From assembly GCF_004963255.1 (NCBI RefSeq), contig NZ_SUGA01000001.1:496001-560000 (forward strand): 64,000 nt of DNA. The letters are read 5' to 3'. Source of the stretch: Mesorhizobium sp. (lineage in GTDB: Bacteria > Pseudomonadota > Alphaproteobacteria > Rhizobiales > Rhizobiaceae). Under the pieces are notes generated by a model. That model did not search any database, was not told the origin of the DNA, and saw only the letters and a list, made by a program, of their open reading frames with translations. Position numbers and translations under genes: made by a program. This document shows, one piece after another, positions 24,412 to 33,190 of the stretch (the first letter of the stretch is position 1; every line of letters starts with the position of its first letter).

Positions 24412-26142
24412 ATGATCGTCTTCGGCGACCACAAGCGAACGCATAGCGCAGAACAGCTCAGGGAAGCTGTCCTGGCCGAGGCTGAAGCGATTGGCGTTCT
24501 GCCTGCCGGCATCGAACGTCATGCCGCTCTGGTCGATCTTTTCGTCAGTGCCTCTGAACTCTTCCAGGGCCTTGCCGATGCGGAATTCGACACCAGAGGC
24601 GCCGACGGCAGTTCGTCGAGGCAGAAGCTGGGGTCGGAAATCCTCGTCGAGCTGTCGCGGGAAGTGCTGCGGTCCTGGCAGCAGGGATTTGCCCGAAAAG
24701 GATCGCTCGATGGATCGCTGCTTGCAAAGCTTGTCGCCATCGACTGCGGCAGCGCAATAACCACCGGTCCGGTCGAAGGTTATGCGCTGTACGCCCTCTA
24801 CCCGGAAACTTATCTGCTTGCGGCGCTGCAGTCCGGCCTCGACGCAAACACCTGCGTCATCGGCATCCGCAGCATCGGTCTCGGCCTGGCGGCGATGGTC
24901 GCCGCCGCCCTGGATGCGCCGCCGCCAGTCAGCGTGCGGCCGATCGGCCATCCTTTTTCCCGGCACATAAGCGCCGCGCCAGAACTCCTGGGCTCTTGGC
25001 GCGACAGACCGCGAGCCAAATTCGCCATCGTCGATGAAGGTCCGGGTCTCTCCGGCAGCTCCTTTCACGCTGTCATTGCATGGCTGCTCCGGCAGGACAT
25101 CGATCAGGAGCGTATTCATCTCTTCCCGAGCCACCATGGCGGGCCGGGCGCGCAGGCTGATGCCCAGACCGTCGCTGCCTTGTCGCAGTGCCAAAGCCAT
25201 GTCGCGGACTTCGAAGATGTCTTTGACGGCGCGGTTGCTCCCGGGCTGCAGGACTGGATAGAACATCTGCTTGGCAAGGCCGATGTTGAGCTTCAGGAAA
25301 TCTCCGGGGGTGCATGGCGCGACTATCTTTCTGTGCCGACTGGCGCCTGGCCGCCTGCATTCCCGGCATTCGAGCGGCGCAAATTCATGGCTTCGGCTGG
25401 CGGCGATCGCTGGCTGGTCAAGTTCGCGGGCCTTGGCGAGACAGGACAGCGCAAGCTTAGTACGGCCAAGGCACTCCACGAAGCCGGCTTTGGCGCTCTG
25501 CCTGCCGGACTCTGCCACGGCTTTCTGGTGGAGCGCTGGATCGATGCCGGCAGGCTGGACCGGGCAGCGCCGGCAAGGGATCTGCTGATCGAATGGCTTG
25601 GGCGCTACCTCGGCTGGCGCGCCGCCAGGCTGCAGGCCGACGAGACAGGCGCGTCGCTGGACCAACTGGCGCGCATGGCTGTGCAAAACTGCAAGGAAAC
25701 GCTGGGGGAGAGGTTCGCGCACGCCTTGCAGTGCTGGTTTGCCGGCCAGCCGTCACCGGGTCCAACGCGCCGGGTCGAGATCGACGGACGGCTGCATGCC
25801 TGGGAATTTCTGGTCCGCCCGCACGGCCTGCTCAAGACGGACGCGTTCGATCATTGCCGATCGCACGATCTCATCGGCTGCCAGGGCATAGAATGGGACA
25901 TCGCCGGGGCACGGGTCGAACACGACCTGTCGGCCGCCGAGCTTTCCGCGCTGGTCGACTGCATCGAGCAGGCGACATCGATCGACAGAGCTTTGGTCGA
26001 CTATTTCGAGCCTTGCTATCTTGCGTTTCAGCTTGGCCTCTGGACGATTGCAGGGCGTTCGACTGACGAGGAAGACCGGATGCGGTCGACGCGCGCAGTC
26101 GAACGTTACAAAGCCGGACTTGTCCGGCTTCTGGGCTATTGA
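24412..26142 (+). CDS. unrecognised two-part protein with PRTase-like motif and kinase-like half
   Basis: A 576-residue soluble protein that I cannot assign to a family. A type I phosphoribosyltransferase-like loop, [14 protein letters not shown], lies near 206-219, preceded by hydrophobic strands ([17 protein letters not shown]). From about 330 the protein looks like a small-molecule kinase fold: [16 protein letters not shown] (possible ATP-binding lysine), HGFLVERWI, then [11 protein letters not shown] and [13 protein letters not shown] (possible metal-binding Asp). AGGAG precedes ATG 24412. It is transcribed divergently from ino1 inside the glycoconjugate cluster; no stress promoter was found for it. 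A role in making or activating a phosphorylated precursor is only a guess. Confidence 0.75.
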   Translation: MIVFGDHKRTHSAEQLREAVLAEAEAIGVLPAGIERHAALVDLFVSASELFQGLADAEFDTRGADGSSSRQKLGSEILVELSREVLRSWQQGFARKGSLDGSLLAKLVAIDCGSAITTGPVEGYALYALYPETYLLAALQSGLDANTCVIGIRSIGLGLAAMVAAALDAPPPVSVRPIGHPFSRHISAAPELLGSWRDRPRAKFAIVDEGPGLSGSSFHAVIAWLLRQDIDQERIHLFPSHHGGPGAQADAQTVAALSQCQSHVADFEDVFDGAVAPGLQDWIEHLLGKADVELQEISGGAWRDYLSVPTGAWPPAFPAFERRKFMASAGGDRWLVKFAGLGETGQRKLSTAKALHEAGFGALPAGLCHGFLVERWIDAGRLDRAAPARDLLIEWLGRYLGWRAARLQADETGASLDQLARMAVQNCKETLGERFAHALQCWFAGQPSPGPTRRVEIDGRLHAWEFLVRPHGLLKTDAFDHCRSHDLIGCQGIEWDIAGARVEHDLSAAELSALVDCIEQATSIDRALVDYFEPCYLAFQLGLWTIAGRSTDEEDRMRSTRAVERYKAGLVRLLGY

Positions 26143-26159
26143 AGGCCCAGCCCGCAGGG

Positions 26160-26345
26160 TCAGTCCAGCCTGCGCAGCATGTCGGCTTCCTGTTCCAGGA
26201 TGCTTGCCACTTCCTCCCGTCGCAGATGCGTCATCATCAGGCTGACGCAACACTCGAGATAGGTGATGGAAGCTCTTCGCAGGAATGCGGCGGTTTCCGC
26301 CGCTGCCATCTGCTCGATGTCGTTGACTGATCGCTTCGGCTGCAC
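26160..26345 (-). CDS. small helical protein
   Basis: A 61-residue helical protein (SVNDIEQMAAAETAAFLRRA, ILEQEADMLRRLD) starting at GTG 26345 with GGAGGAAGA upstream. An EcfG-type promoter ends 29 bases before the start. It converges with the 576-residue gene and lies 79 bases beyond the decarboxylase-type gene. Function unknown. Confidence 0.68.
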   Translation of the reverse strand: MQPKRSVNDIEQMAAAETAAFLRRASITYLECCVSLMMTHLRREEVASILEQEADMLRRLD

Positions 26346-26374
26346 AGCTCTTCCTCCGTCGCGTAGTCATGCCC

Positions 26375-26399
26375 AACCGCAATGTCGGGCGGTTGTTCC
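26375..26399 (-). promoter_or_regulatory. EcfG-type promoter for the 61-residue protein
   Basis: GGAAC at 26399-26395 and TT at 26376-26375 with an 18-base spacer, placed between the stop of the upstream sugar-nucleotide gene and GTG 26345. Confidence 0.6.
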
Positions 26400-26424
26400 G
26401 CACTGGTGAAAAGATGCCGCTGCT

Positions 26425-27486
26425 TCAAAGCTGCAAGTTCTGTAGCTTTCCCCCACCCGCCCTGTCGATTGCAGCGGTGGGCGCGATCGCCAGATCGTCC
26501 ATCCCCGAAAAGTAGAGGATCGTCTGCAGCAGGCCTTGCCTGAGAGGCACCTCGGGCGACCAGCCGAGAAGCGCCTTCGCGCGGCCTATGTCGGGGCGCC
26601 GCCGGCGCGGATCGTCTTCAGGCAGAGGCAGGAATTTCACGGGCGATCTGGTGCCGGTCAGCTCGCGCACCAGTCTCGCCAGCTCGAGGATCGAGAACTC
26701 CCCGGGATTGCCGAGATTGACCGGCTGGCGCGGATTGGGATCGATATCCATCAGGCGGCGCAAGCCCTCGACCATATCGGTGACATAGCAGAAGGAGCGG
26801 GTCTGCCGGCCGTCGCCGAAGATCGTCAGCGGCCGCTTCTCGATCGCCTGCATGACCAGGTTGGAGACGATACGGCCGTCGGCGGGGTCCATCCTGGGCC
26901 CATAGGTGTTGAAGATGCGCGCGACGCGAATATCCGCCATCTCGGCTCGCAGATAATCGAAGCAGAGCGTTTCGGCGGCGCGCTTGCCCTCGTCGTAACA
27001 GGCTCGCGGCCCGGTGCAGTTGACGTGACCGACATAGTCCTCGCGCTGCGGATGCTGTTCCGGATCGCCGTAGACTTCGCTGGTCGATGCTTGCAGGAAG
27101 CGGGCGCCGTTGCTGGCGGCGAGCTCCAACAGGTTGAGCGTCCCGATCACACAGGTCCGCGTCGTGTGGATCGGGTCGGCCTGATAGCGAGGCGGCGATG
27201 CCGCGCAGGCCAGGTTGAAAACGCGATCGACAGGTTCACCGAGTTCTAGCGGGGTGCAAACGTCCTGCTCGATCAGCCGAAAGCGCGCCTGGCCAACCAG
27301 CGAACCGATATTCTCCATTCTGCCGGTGAGGAAATTGTCGACGCAGATCACGCGATAGCCGTCATGCAGCAACCCCTCGCATAAATGCGAACCGAGGAAA
27401 CCTGCACCGCCGGCAACAAGCGCGGTCCTTCTTTGTTCAGCTCTTTTTGATCGCCGCATCTCGATGGTCTCCTGTCTGTCGCTCAT
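26425..27486 (-). CDS. NAD-dependent epimerase/decarboxylase, UDP-glucuronate decarboxylase-like
   Basis: A 353-residue extended short-chain dehydrogenase. Cofactor motif GGAGFLGSHLCEGL, catalytic YDEGK (in CYDEGKRAAETLCFDY) and the segment RIFNTYGPRMDPADGRIVSN are typical of UDP-xylose synthases (UDP-glucuronate decarboxylase). It would supply an NDP-pentose or related sugar. The ATG overlaps the upstream CgeB-like gene's stop (ATGA). It is the last gene of the second operon of the cluster. Exact product is inferred. Confidence 0.87.
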   Translation of the reverse strand: MSDRQETIEMRRSKRAEQRRTALVAGGAGFLGSHLCEGLLHDGYRVICVDNFLTGRMENIGSLVGQARFRLIEQDVCTPLELGEPVDRVFNLACAASPPRYQADPIHTTRTCVIGTLNLLELAASNGARFLQASTSEVYGDPEQHPQREDYVGHVNCTGPRACYDEGKRAAETLCFDYLRAEMADIRVARIFNTYGPRMDPADGRIVSNLVMQAIEKRPLTIFGDGRQTRSFCYVTDMVEGLRRLMDIDPNPRQPVNLGNPGEFSILELARLVRELTGTRSPVKFLPLPEDDPRRRRPDIGRAKALLGWSPEVPLRQGLLQTILYFSGMDDLAIAPTAAIDRAGGGKLQNLQL

Positions 27487-28592
27487 GCCGCACTTTCGAC
27501 GTCTAGATCGACCGCCGGACGCATTCCGACAGATGGCGTCAGCGCCGAGACGAATTCACGTGCCCTTGCCATGGCGGTATGTCTTGAAAGCACCGCCTCG
27601 CGCGCCAGCCTGGCCATGTCGAGCCTTGCCCGCTCGGATTTGGCGCTGAGGATTTCCTCGACATCTTCGGCATTGGCCGCCGTCTCGATCGCCGGTCCCG
27701 GGAAGAAATCGTCGAGCCCGGGCCAGCGGTCGCTTATGATGGGCGTGCCGCAGGCTGCGGCCTCGAAAAGCCGCACGCTGGGCGACCATCCAGCCGCGAT
27801 CATCGACGTCCGCGTAAGGTTCAGCGTATAGCGCTGGCGGCTGTAGAAGGCGGCATGTGCAGAAGGCGGCAGGTGCTCGACCCGCTCGACATTGTCCGGC
27901 CAGGTGATGTCGGAGGGATATTGCGAGCCGGCGACAACGAAGCGGCGGTCGGGCAGGCGTCGCGCAGGCTCCAAAAGCAGCGCTTCCAATGAGGGCTGCC
28001 GGTCGGCGCTATAAGTGCCAAGATAGCCAAGGTCCCATTCGACGGCGTGTCTGGTGCGACGATGCCGCGTTGGATCGACGGAGCAGTAGAGCGCCTCCGC
28101 CCGGCGCGCGCCGAACTCGGACTCCAGCCGCTCCAGCGTCGGTCCGCCGGTGAAGGAGAAGTAGACGTCGAAATAGGGAATCTGCCTGCGGGCAAGATAG
28201 TCGCAATCGTCATCGGCAACCCGCGCCAGCGTCACCGGTGTGTCGATGTCGTAAAAGCAGAATTGCCCCGTGCAGAGCGACGCAAGATCGTCGATAATCA
28301 CCCTGCCTTCCGGCACGAAGGAGCCTATCACCACTGCATCGGCGCGCTGCAACTCCTGCCGGTGGTTTCGGCGCAGCTCCGAGACTGTCTCATAGTAGCG
28401 CAAGTCGCAGAAATCGGGATCGCGCAGGTCCCGATGATGCGCGTACCAGGAGACATCGCGTTCGAGGAAGGTGACGCGATGGCCGAGATCGTTGAGCGCA
28501 CGCAGCAATCCGCGGAAAGTCGTCGCATGGCCGTTGCCCCAGGACGAAGACAGGGAGAGCCCAAGGAAAACGATGTCGAGCGGTTTCGTCAT
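27483..28592 (-). CDS. CgeB-like glycosyltransferase
   Basis: A 369-residue GT-B type protein, closest in the window to the enzyme at 21446-22546: SSSWGNGHATTFRGLLRAL, FYDIDTPVTLARV, LGYLGTYSADRQPSLEALL, and LFEAAACGTPIISDRWPG at the donor site. It is the third of three tandem CgeB-like genes joined by overlapping stop and start codons. It probably adds one sugar to the cluster's glycan; specificity unknown. Confidence 0.86.
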   Translation of the reverse strand: MTKPLDIVFLGLSLSSSWGNGHATTFRGLLRALNDLGHRVTFLERDVSWYAHHRDLRDPDFCDLRYYETVSELRRNHRQELQRADAVVIGSFVPEGRVIIDDLASLCTGQFCFYDIDTPVTLARVADDDCDYLARRQIPYFDVYFSFTGGPTLERLESEFGARRAEALYCSVDPTRHRRTRHAVEWDLGYLGTYSADRQPSLEALLLEPARRLPDRRFVVAGSQYPSDITWPDNVERVEHLPPSAHAAFYSRQRYTLNLTRTSMIAAGWSPSVRLFEAAACGTPIISDRWPGLDDFFPGPAIETAANAEDVEEILSAKSERARLDMARLAREAVLSRHTAMARAREFVSALTPSVGMRPAVDLDVESAA

Positions 28593-29683
28593 TCCGCAGC
28601 CTCCATTGCGCGGCGCTCGAAATGCGCCTTGAAGATGTCGTCCACCAGCCGAGCCCTCAGCGTGTAGGTATGCTCGGCCCGAACGCGCCGCAGCGCTGCC
28701 GCGCCGATCGCCTTCGCCCGCTGTGGCGTCAGCGTGCGCATGATCTCGGCGACATCGGCGCCGTCGCGGGCGACCAGAATCTCTTCGCCGGGGGTCAGGA
28801 ACAACTCGATGCCGAGCCAGGCGTCGGTCAGAAGGCACGCGCCGGCCCCCGCCGCCTCGAAGACACGGGTCGCGGGCGAAAACCCGTTGGCCGCCATGCT
28901 GTCCCGGCTGATGTTGAGCACGGCCTTCGGCGTGACGTTGAAGGCGTTGTGATCGCTGGTGCCGACATGCCCCAGCCATGAGACATTCGGGGGCAGGGAC
29001 TTGTCGTCCCAGCCGGAGCCGCCAAGCAGGAAGCGCTGGCCGCCGAGCCTGCGGGCCGGGTCGAGGAAGAAGGCGTCGACGCGCGCCTCACGGTCGGGCA
29101 GCCGATTGCCGAGGAAGGCGAGGTCGCAGGCAAAGCGCGGATTTGCGGCGACGGGATGATGCGCCTCAGGGTCGAGCGCATTGTAGATCGGCACGCACTC
29201 CGCGGCGCCGAGCGCACGATAATCCCAGACGACCGGGTCGCCGCCGCCGTAAGTCAGCACGATGCCGATCCTCTTCAGTGCCTCATGCAACGGGTGGTCG
29301 GCGTCGTTGCGCAGCTCGCTCAGGGTCGCCGGCGCGTCGACATCCCAGAACACGGTCAGCGCGTCCGGGCGGGCGTTGTCGAGGACTGTCCGCAGCAGCG
29401 CATCGTCTTCGAAGCCGACGCCGCTTGCCTTGACCACGACGTCTGCCTGCGCGGCGCGCGAGGCGACCTGCATCAGCGCGTGCGCTGTCGGCTCGTAAAC
29501 CACGACGCTGCACCAGTCCGGCGCCTCGATGTCGCGATGCTTCTGCCGGTCGTAGACGTCGGGCTCATAGAAGACGATGTCATAGCCGCGCTGCGACAGT
29601 GCCTTGAGCAGGCCGCGGTAATAGGTGGCGGCGCCGTTCCAGTAGGATGACAGGAGGCTCGATCCGTAAAAGGCAATTTTCAT
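28589..29683 (-). CDS. CgeB-like glycosyltransferase
   Basis: A 364-residue GT-B type protein with N-terminal SSYWNGAATYYRGLLKAL, central CDLAFLGNRLPDREARVD and C-terminal RVFEAAGAGACLLTDAWLG. It is the middle of three tandem paralogues, with ATGA overlaps on both sides. It keeps the family's layout but diverges at the donor site (AAGAG for AAACG), so a different donor sugar is possible. Confidence 0.86.
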   Translation of the reverse strand: MKIAFYGSSLLSSYWNGAATYYRGLLKALSQRGYDIVFYEPDVYDRQKHRDIEAPDWCSVVVYEPTAHALMQVASRAAQADVVVKASGVGFEDDALLRTVLDNARPDALTVFWDVDAPATLSELRNDADHPLHEALKRIGIVLTYGGGDPVVWDYRALGAAECVPIYNALDPEAHHPVAANPRFACDLAFLGNRLPDREARVDAFFLDPARRLGGQRFLLGGSGWDDKSLPPNVSWLGHVGTSDHNAFNVTPKAVLNISRDSMAANGFSPATRVFEAAGAGACLLTDAWLGIELFLTPGEEILVARDGADVAEIMRTLTPQRAKAIGAAALRRVRAEHTYTLRARLVDDIFKAHFERRAMEAAE

Positions 29684-30810
29684 GCGGCCGCCTCCCTTGC
29701 AGGCTTGATTTCAGCCGCCGCGCGATTGCCGCATGCGGCGAGGATGTCGAACAGCTCGTCGGCGCGATGCCGGCATGTGTGCCGCGCAAGGATGGTCTCC
29801 AGGCCCGATGCGGCCAGCGCCTTTGCAAGCTCGCAATCGTTCAGCACGTCGTGCAGGTGCTTCCGCATCTCGGCGCCGTTTCGGGCGAAGAGGAAATCCG
29901 TTCCGGAGCGGAACAGGCCTTCGACATCCGACCATGGCGCAGACACAAGCGGAATGCCGCAGGCCAGAGCCTCGAACATGCGAATGGTGGGAATGCCCGG
30001 CAGGCTCTCCCGGTAGGGCCGGCGTGGGATGTGCATGGTGACGCGATGCCGGGCGAAGGCCTTCGGCACGTCGGCATTGGCGATCCAGCCTTCGTAGCGC
30101 AGGCCAGTATCCGCGAGGGCCGTCAGCGCCTCGGGCGGATAGCGCACGCCGTGCACGGTTCCCGACAGCGCGAGGGCGTGCGCAGGCTCGATCAGGAACT
30201 CGGCGATCTCGGCGCTGCGTTCGTCGTCGCCCCAATTGCCGATCCACACGACATCGGAATCACGGTCGATCTCGGGCAGCGGCTTGAACAGCCGGTCATC
30301 CGCCGCCTCATGCCAGGTGAAGACCCGTCTGCCCCAGCCGGCACGAAGATAGCTCTCCCGCAGCACTTCGCCGAAGACCAGAACCCCGTCATAATGCTCG
30401 AGCTGAAGCGCAGCGATCGCCTGCGTCGCCGATACGGCGCGGTGATGGGTGTCATGGAACAGCAGCGTGAAATCGCCACCCCGGCCCCGGATGCGGCCGA
30501 TGCGAGCGACGAGCTCAGGGTCGGTCCATTCATGAACGATGACGATATCTGCGCCGGCGAGCCAGGACTCATGCTGGAAACCCGCGTCGTAGGTCACCGC
30601 CATCAATTCCGGAAAATCCTTGCGAAAGCGCTCGACGGCGAAGGGGCCTTGCTCGGCGATCAGGTTTGATCGGCTCCAGCCGTCGGCGGGCTCCAGCGCG
30701 ATCACCTCATGGCCGCGCGCCACAAGCTCGCGCATGATGCCGCGCTGGAAATGCGCGTTGCCGTGGTTCCAGTCGGAAACCGCCGAATGGGTGTAGAACA
30801 GAAAACGCAT
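29680..30810 (-). CDS. CgeB-like glycosyltransferase
   Basis: A 376-residue GT-B type protein with SDWNHGNAHFQRGIMREL at the start, VVWIGNWGDDERSAEIAEF in the middle and MFEALACGIPLVSAPWSD at the donor site. ATG 30810 lies two bases after the upstream stop; a TTG two codons earlier is possible. It is the most divergent of the three tandem paralogues. Confidence 0.86.
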   Translation of the reverse strand: MRFLFYTHSAVSDWNHGNAHFQRGIMRELVARGHEVIALEPADGWSRSNLIAEQGPFAVERFRKDFPELMAVTYDAGFQHESWLAGADIVIVHEWTDPELVARIGRIRGRGGDFTLLFHDTHHRAVSATQAIAALQLEHYDGVLVFGEVLRESYLRAGWGRRVFTWHEAADDRLFKPLPEIDRDSDVVWIGNWGDDERSAEIAEFLIEPAHALALSGTVHGVRYPPEALTALADTGLRYEGWIANADVPKAFARHRVTMHIPRRPYRESLPGIPTIRMFEALACGIPLVSAPWSDVEGLFRSGTDFLFARNGAEMRKHLHDVLNDCELAKALAASGLETILARHTCRHRADELFDILAACGNRAAAEIKPAREAAA

Positions 30811-30812
30811 GG

Positions 30813-31913
30813 TCAACGCCCCGCTGCGGTCAGCGCCGCCCGATTGTAGATGTCGCGCATCATCCTCACCTGCTTGCCCAGCGAGAATTTGCGTGCCTGC
30901 CGCGCGGCGCGTCTGCCGAGCTTGCGCCGCAAGCTTTCGTCACGGGACAGGCTCTCGATGCAGCCGGCCAGCGCATGTGGATCACGCGGGTTGAAGAACA
31001 TGGCCGCGCCGTCCCAGATCTCGCGGTAGGTCGCGATATCGGCAAGCACCAGCGGCGTGGCCGAGAGCGCGGCTTCCAACGCGGCCAGCCCGAAAGGCTC
31101 GTAGATGGAGGTCGAAACGAAGATGCCGGCTCGCCTCATCAGCCGGCGGACTTTGCCGTGATCCATCGGCCCGAGCGAGACGCAGTTGTCGAGACGGGCG
31201 CGCTGTCCGTCGGGGCCGGCGAGCGGACCGGCGGCCTGAACGGGCCAGGCGCAGAGCGCGGCGGCGGCGTCGAGCGATGCCGCATCCTTGCCTTCGTCCC
31301 ACCAGCGCGCGGCGGCGAAGACGAAAGGCTCGCGGCGTCCCGGCCTCGGACCGGGCAGGGCGCCATTGTGGACGACGCCCAACCCTGCGATCGCGCCGTA
31401 GCAGGCTTGGAGCATCTCGGCATGGCTTCGGCTCGGAGCGACAATGGTGTCGGCGCGATCGAATCCGGCCCTGTTGCGATCTCGCTGCCAGGACCAGGCG
31501 TCCGCCGGCGCCTGCCCACGCACCGCGTGCAGCCAGGTGGCCACGCATGAATGCGAGACCGCGACGATGGGACATGTCAGATCAAGTCCGGCGGCTTGCG
31601 CCGGCGCATTGAGATGGACGAGATCGATCGCGTAGGTCTTGGCAAGGCTTCGCAATTCGCCCGGCAAGCGGTCGAGATCTTTTTCATCGCGCGTCATCCA
31701 GTCCGGCGGGCTTTTCAGCCAAACCAGCGTGGCGAAAGACTGCGCCTCACGCGCCTGCTCCGGAGAAGGCTCCGGCCCCAGCCCGGCAAGCACGATGCTG
31801 TCGCCGCCGGCCGCCAGCTCGCGAGCCAGGTCGAGCGAGTAGCGCCACACCCCGCCGACGGCGTCGGTCGTCATCAGGATGCGCCGCGGACGATGGATCA
31901 GTGATTGCAGCAT
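30813..31913 (-). CDS. family 4 glycosyltransferase
   Basis: A 366-residue GT-B enzyme. The N-terminal TTDAVGGVWRYSLDLARELA is typical of GT4 acceptor domains; the C-terminal part has FVSTSIYEPFGLAALEAALS (E-x7-E) and PLVLADIATYREIW. The segment LFAAARWWDEGKD-like FVFAAARWWDEGKDAA marks the nucleotide-sugar site. It overlaps the radical SAM gene by 16 bases, so translation is coupled. Substrate unknown. Confidence 0.88.
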   Translation of the reverse strand: MLQSLIHRPRRILMTTDAVGGVWRYSLDLARELAAGGDSIVLAGLGPEPSPEQAREAQSFATLVWLKSPPDWMTRDEKDLDRLPGELRSLAKTYAIDLVHLNAPAQAAGLDLTCPIVAVSHSCVATWLHAVRGQAPADAWSWQRDRNRAGFDRADTIVAPSRSHAEMLQACYGAIAGLGVVHNGALPGPRPGRREPFVFAAARWWDEGKDAASLDAAAALCAWPVQAAGPLAGPDGQRARLDNCVSLGPMDHGKVRRLMRRAGIFVSTSIYEPFGLAALEAALSATPLVLADIATYREIWDGAAMFFNPRDPHALAGCIESLSRDESLRRKLGRRAARQARKFSLGKQVRMMRDIYNRAALTAAGR

Positions 31914-33190
31914 GAGGACTCCAACTCAGCCAGCGCATGCGGGCGCTGGTCCTGGATGTCGCTGAAGGAGCGGAAGGAGGCGAGGTAGTGCTCATGCGCG
32001 CGCTCCCAGGCGAGGTCGTCGGGTTCGCCCCAGAGTTCGCGATAGCTGGGCGAGCTCGGATAGGGGTAGAGCGGCACGGGCTCGTTCGCCCAGACGCCAT
32101 GATCGATGAGGTGCTTGCGCCAATAATCCACCAGCGCCGGGTCGTCCTCGACCACGCCGATCAGATTGGCCTGGACGAAAGGCACGTTGCGGCGGGCGTC
32201 GATAAGAAGCGCTGCGAGGTCCTCAGTGTCGAGGCGGCATCGCTTGGCAAGCATCGCGCGGCCCTCGACGGTCAGGCTTTCAAGGCCTGCTTCGATCGAG
32301 ACGCAGCCTGCCGCGCCGAGCAGCTCGAGCAGTTCCGGCTTCCACAGGTCGATGCGCGTCTGGACGCCGAATTGAACGTCGCGATCGACCAGCGCCTCCA
32401 GCAGCGCTTTCTGCGGCAGGAAGATCTCGTCGATGAAATAGATGTAGCCGACGCCTTGCGCTATCAGCTCGTCGATCTCGGCGACAATGGCATCGTGCTT
32501 CCTGCGTCGATAGGCATCGCGAAAATCGATCTTGGCGCAGAAGCTGCAATTGTAGGGACAGCCGCGCGAGGCCTCCACCTCGGCGCCGGCGCCCTTCTGG
32601 ACGGTATCGAACCTATGGTGGTGGTGGCCATGCGCCGCGATCCAGTCGGATGGCCAGGTGAGCGCCGGATGATCGACGAACGGACTGGCATGCACGCCGC
32701 CGTTGCAGGCCAGACGCTCGCCCTGGAGACGGGCCGCATGCGCGACCTTGCTCCAGTCGCTTTGCCGCGCGAGCTCAGCCACGACCTCCTCGCATTCGCC
32801 GCGCACGACCACATCGACGCCGAGCTTGCGCAAGGTCGGCGCCGGCGTCGCCGAGCCATGCGGTCCGACCGCCACCGTTCGGCCGCCGCGCCCGGCGAGA
32901 TGGTTGAGGAATTCTCCGGGAACACGCAGTTCCGGCGGCGCGCAGCGCCAGAACAGATAGGTCGGCGCGGTGGTCACGACGGTCATGTCTGGCGCGAATG
33001 CCGCCACGCGCTCGGCAAGGGCTGCGTTGTCGAGCCCCTGCAGCAAGCCGTCCAGCATCAGCACATCGTGGCCATCGGCTTCCAGCATTGCCTTCGAATA
33101 GCCGAGCTCCAGCGGCAGATGCGGCTGGCGGCAGCCGAAATAGATGCTGTGTTCATACGTCCAGAACGGATTGACCAGGGCGACTTTCAT
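31898..33190 (-). CDS. B12-binding-type radical SAM protein, TIGR04295-like
   Basis: A 430-residue enzyme. An N-terminal B12-binding-like Rossmann region (about 1-150, no DxHxxG motif seen) precedes a radical SAM core with the iron-sulfur cysteines in SRGCPYNCSFCAKIDF (C-x3-C-x2-C). YIYFIDEIFLP and VSIEAGLESLT are further radical SAM landmarks. It resembles the TIGR04295 group (from memory), found beside TIGR04290 methyltransferases and glycosyltransferases. Such enzymes can methylate unreactive carbons or rearrange sugars; the reaction is unknown. The ATG overlaps the upstream epimerase stop (ATGA). Confidence 0.88.
   Translation of the reverse strand: MKVALVNPFWTYEHSIYFGCRQPHLPLELGYSKAMLEADGHDVLMLDGLLQGLDNAALAERVAAFAPDMTVVTTAPTYLFWRCAPPELRVPGEFLNHLAGRGGRTVAVGPHGSATPAPTLRKLGVDVVVRGECEEVVAELARQSDWSKVAHAARLQGERLACNGGVHASPFVDHPALTWPSDWIAAHGHHHHRFDTVQKGAGAEVEASRGCPYNCSFCAKIDFRDAYRRRKHDAIVAEIDELIAQGVGYIYFIDEIFLPQKALLEALVDRDVQFGVQTRIDLWKPELLELLGAAGCVSIEAGLESLTVEGRAMLAKRCRLDTEDLAALLIDARRNVPFVQANLIGVVEDDPALVDYWRKHLIDHGVWANEPVPLYPYPSSPSYRELWGEPDDLAWERAHEHYLASFRSFSDIQDQRPHALAELESSCCNH

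Noticed and set aside
24259..25722. Long minus-strand extension ahead of inositol-phosphate synthase
   Set aside because: The extra 488 codons are antisense to the 576-residue gene and carry no family signal.
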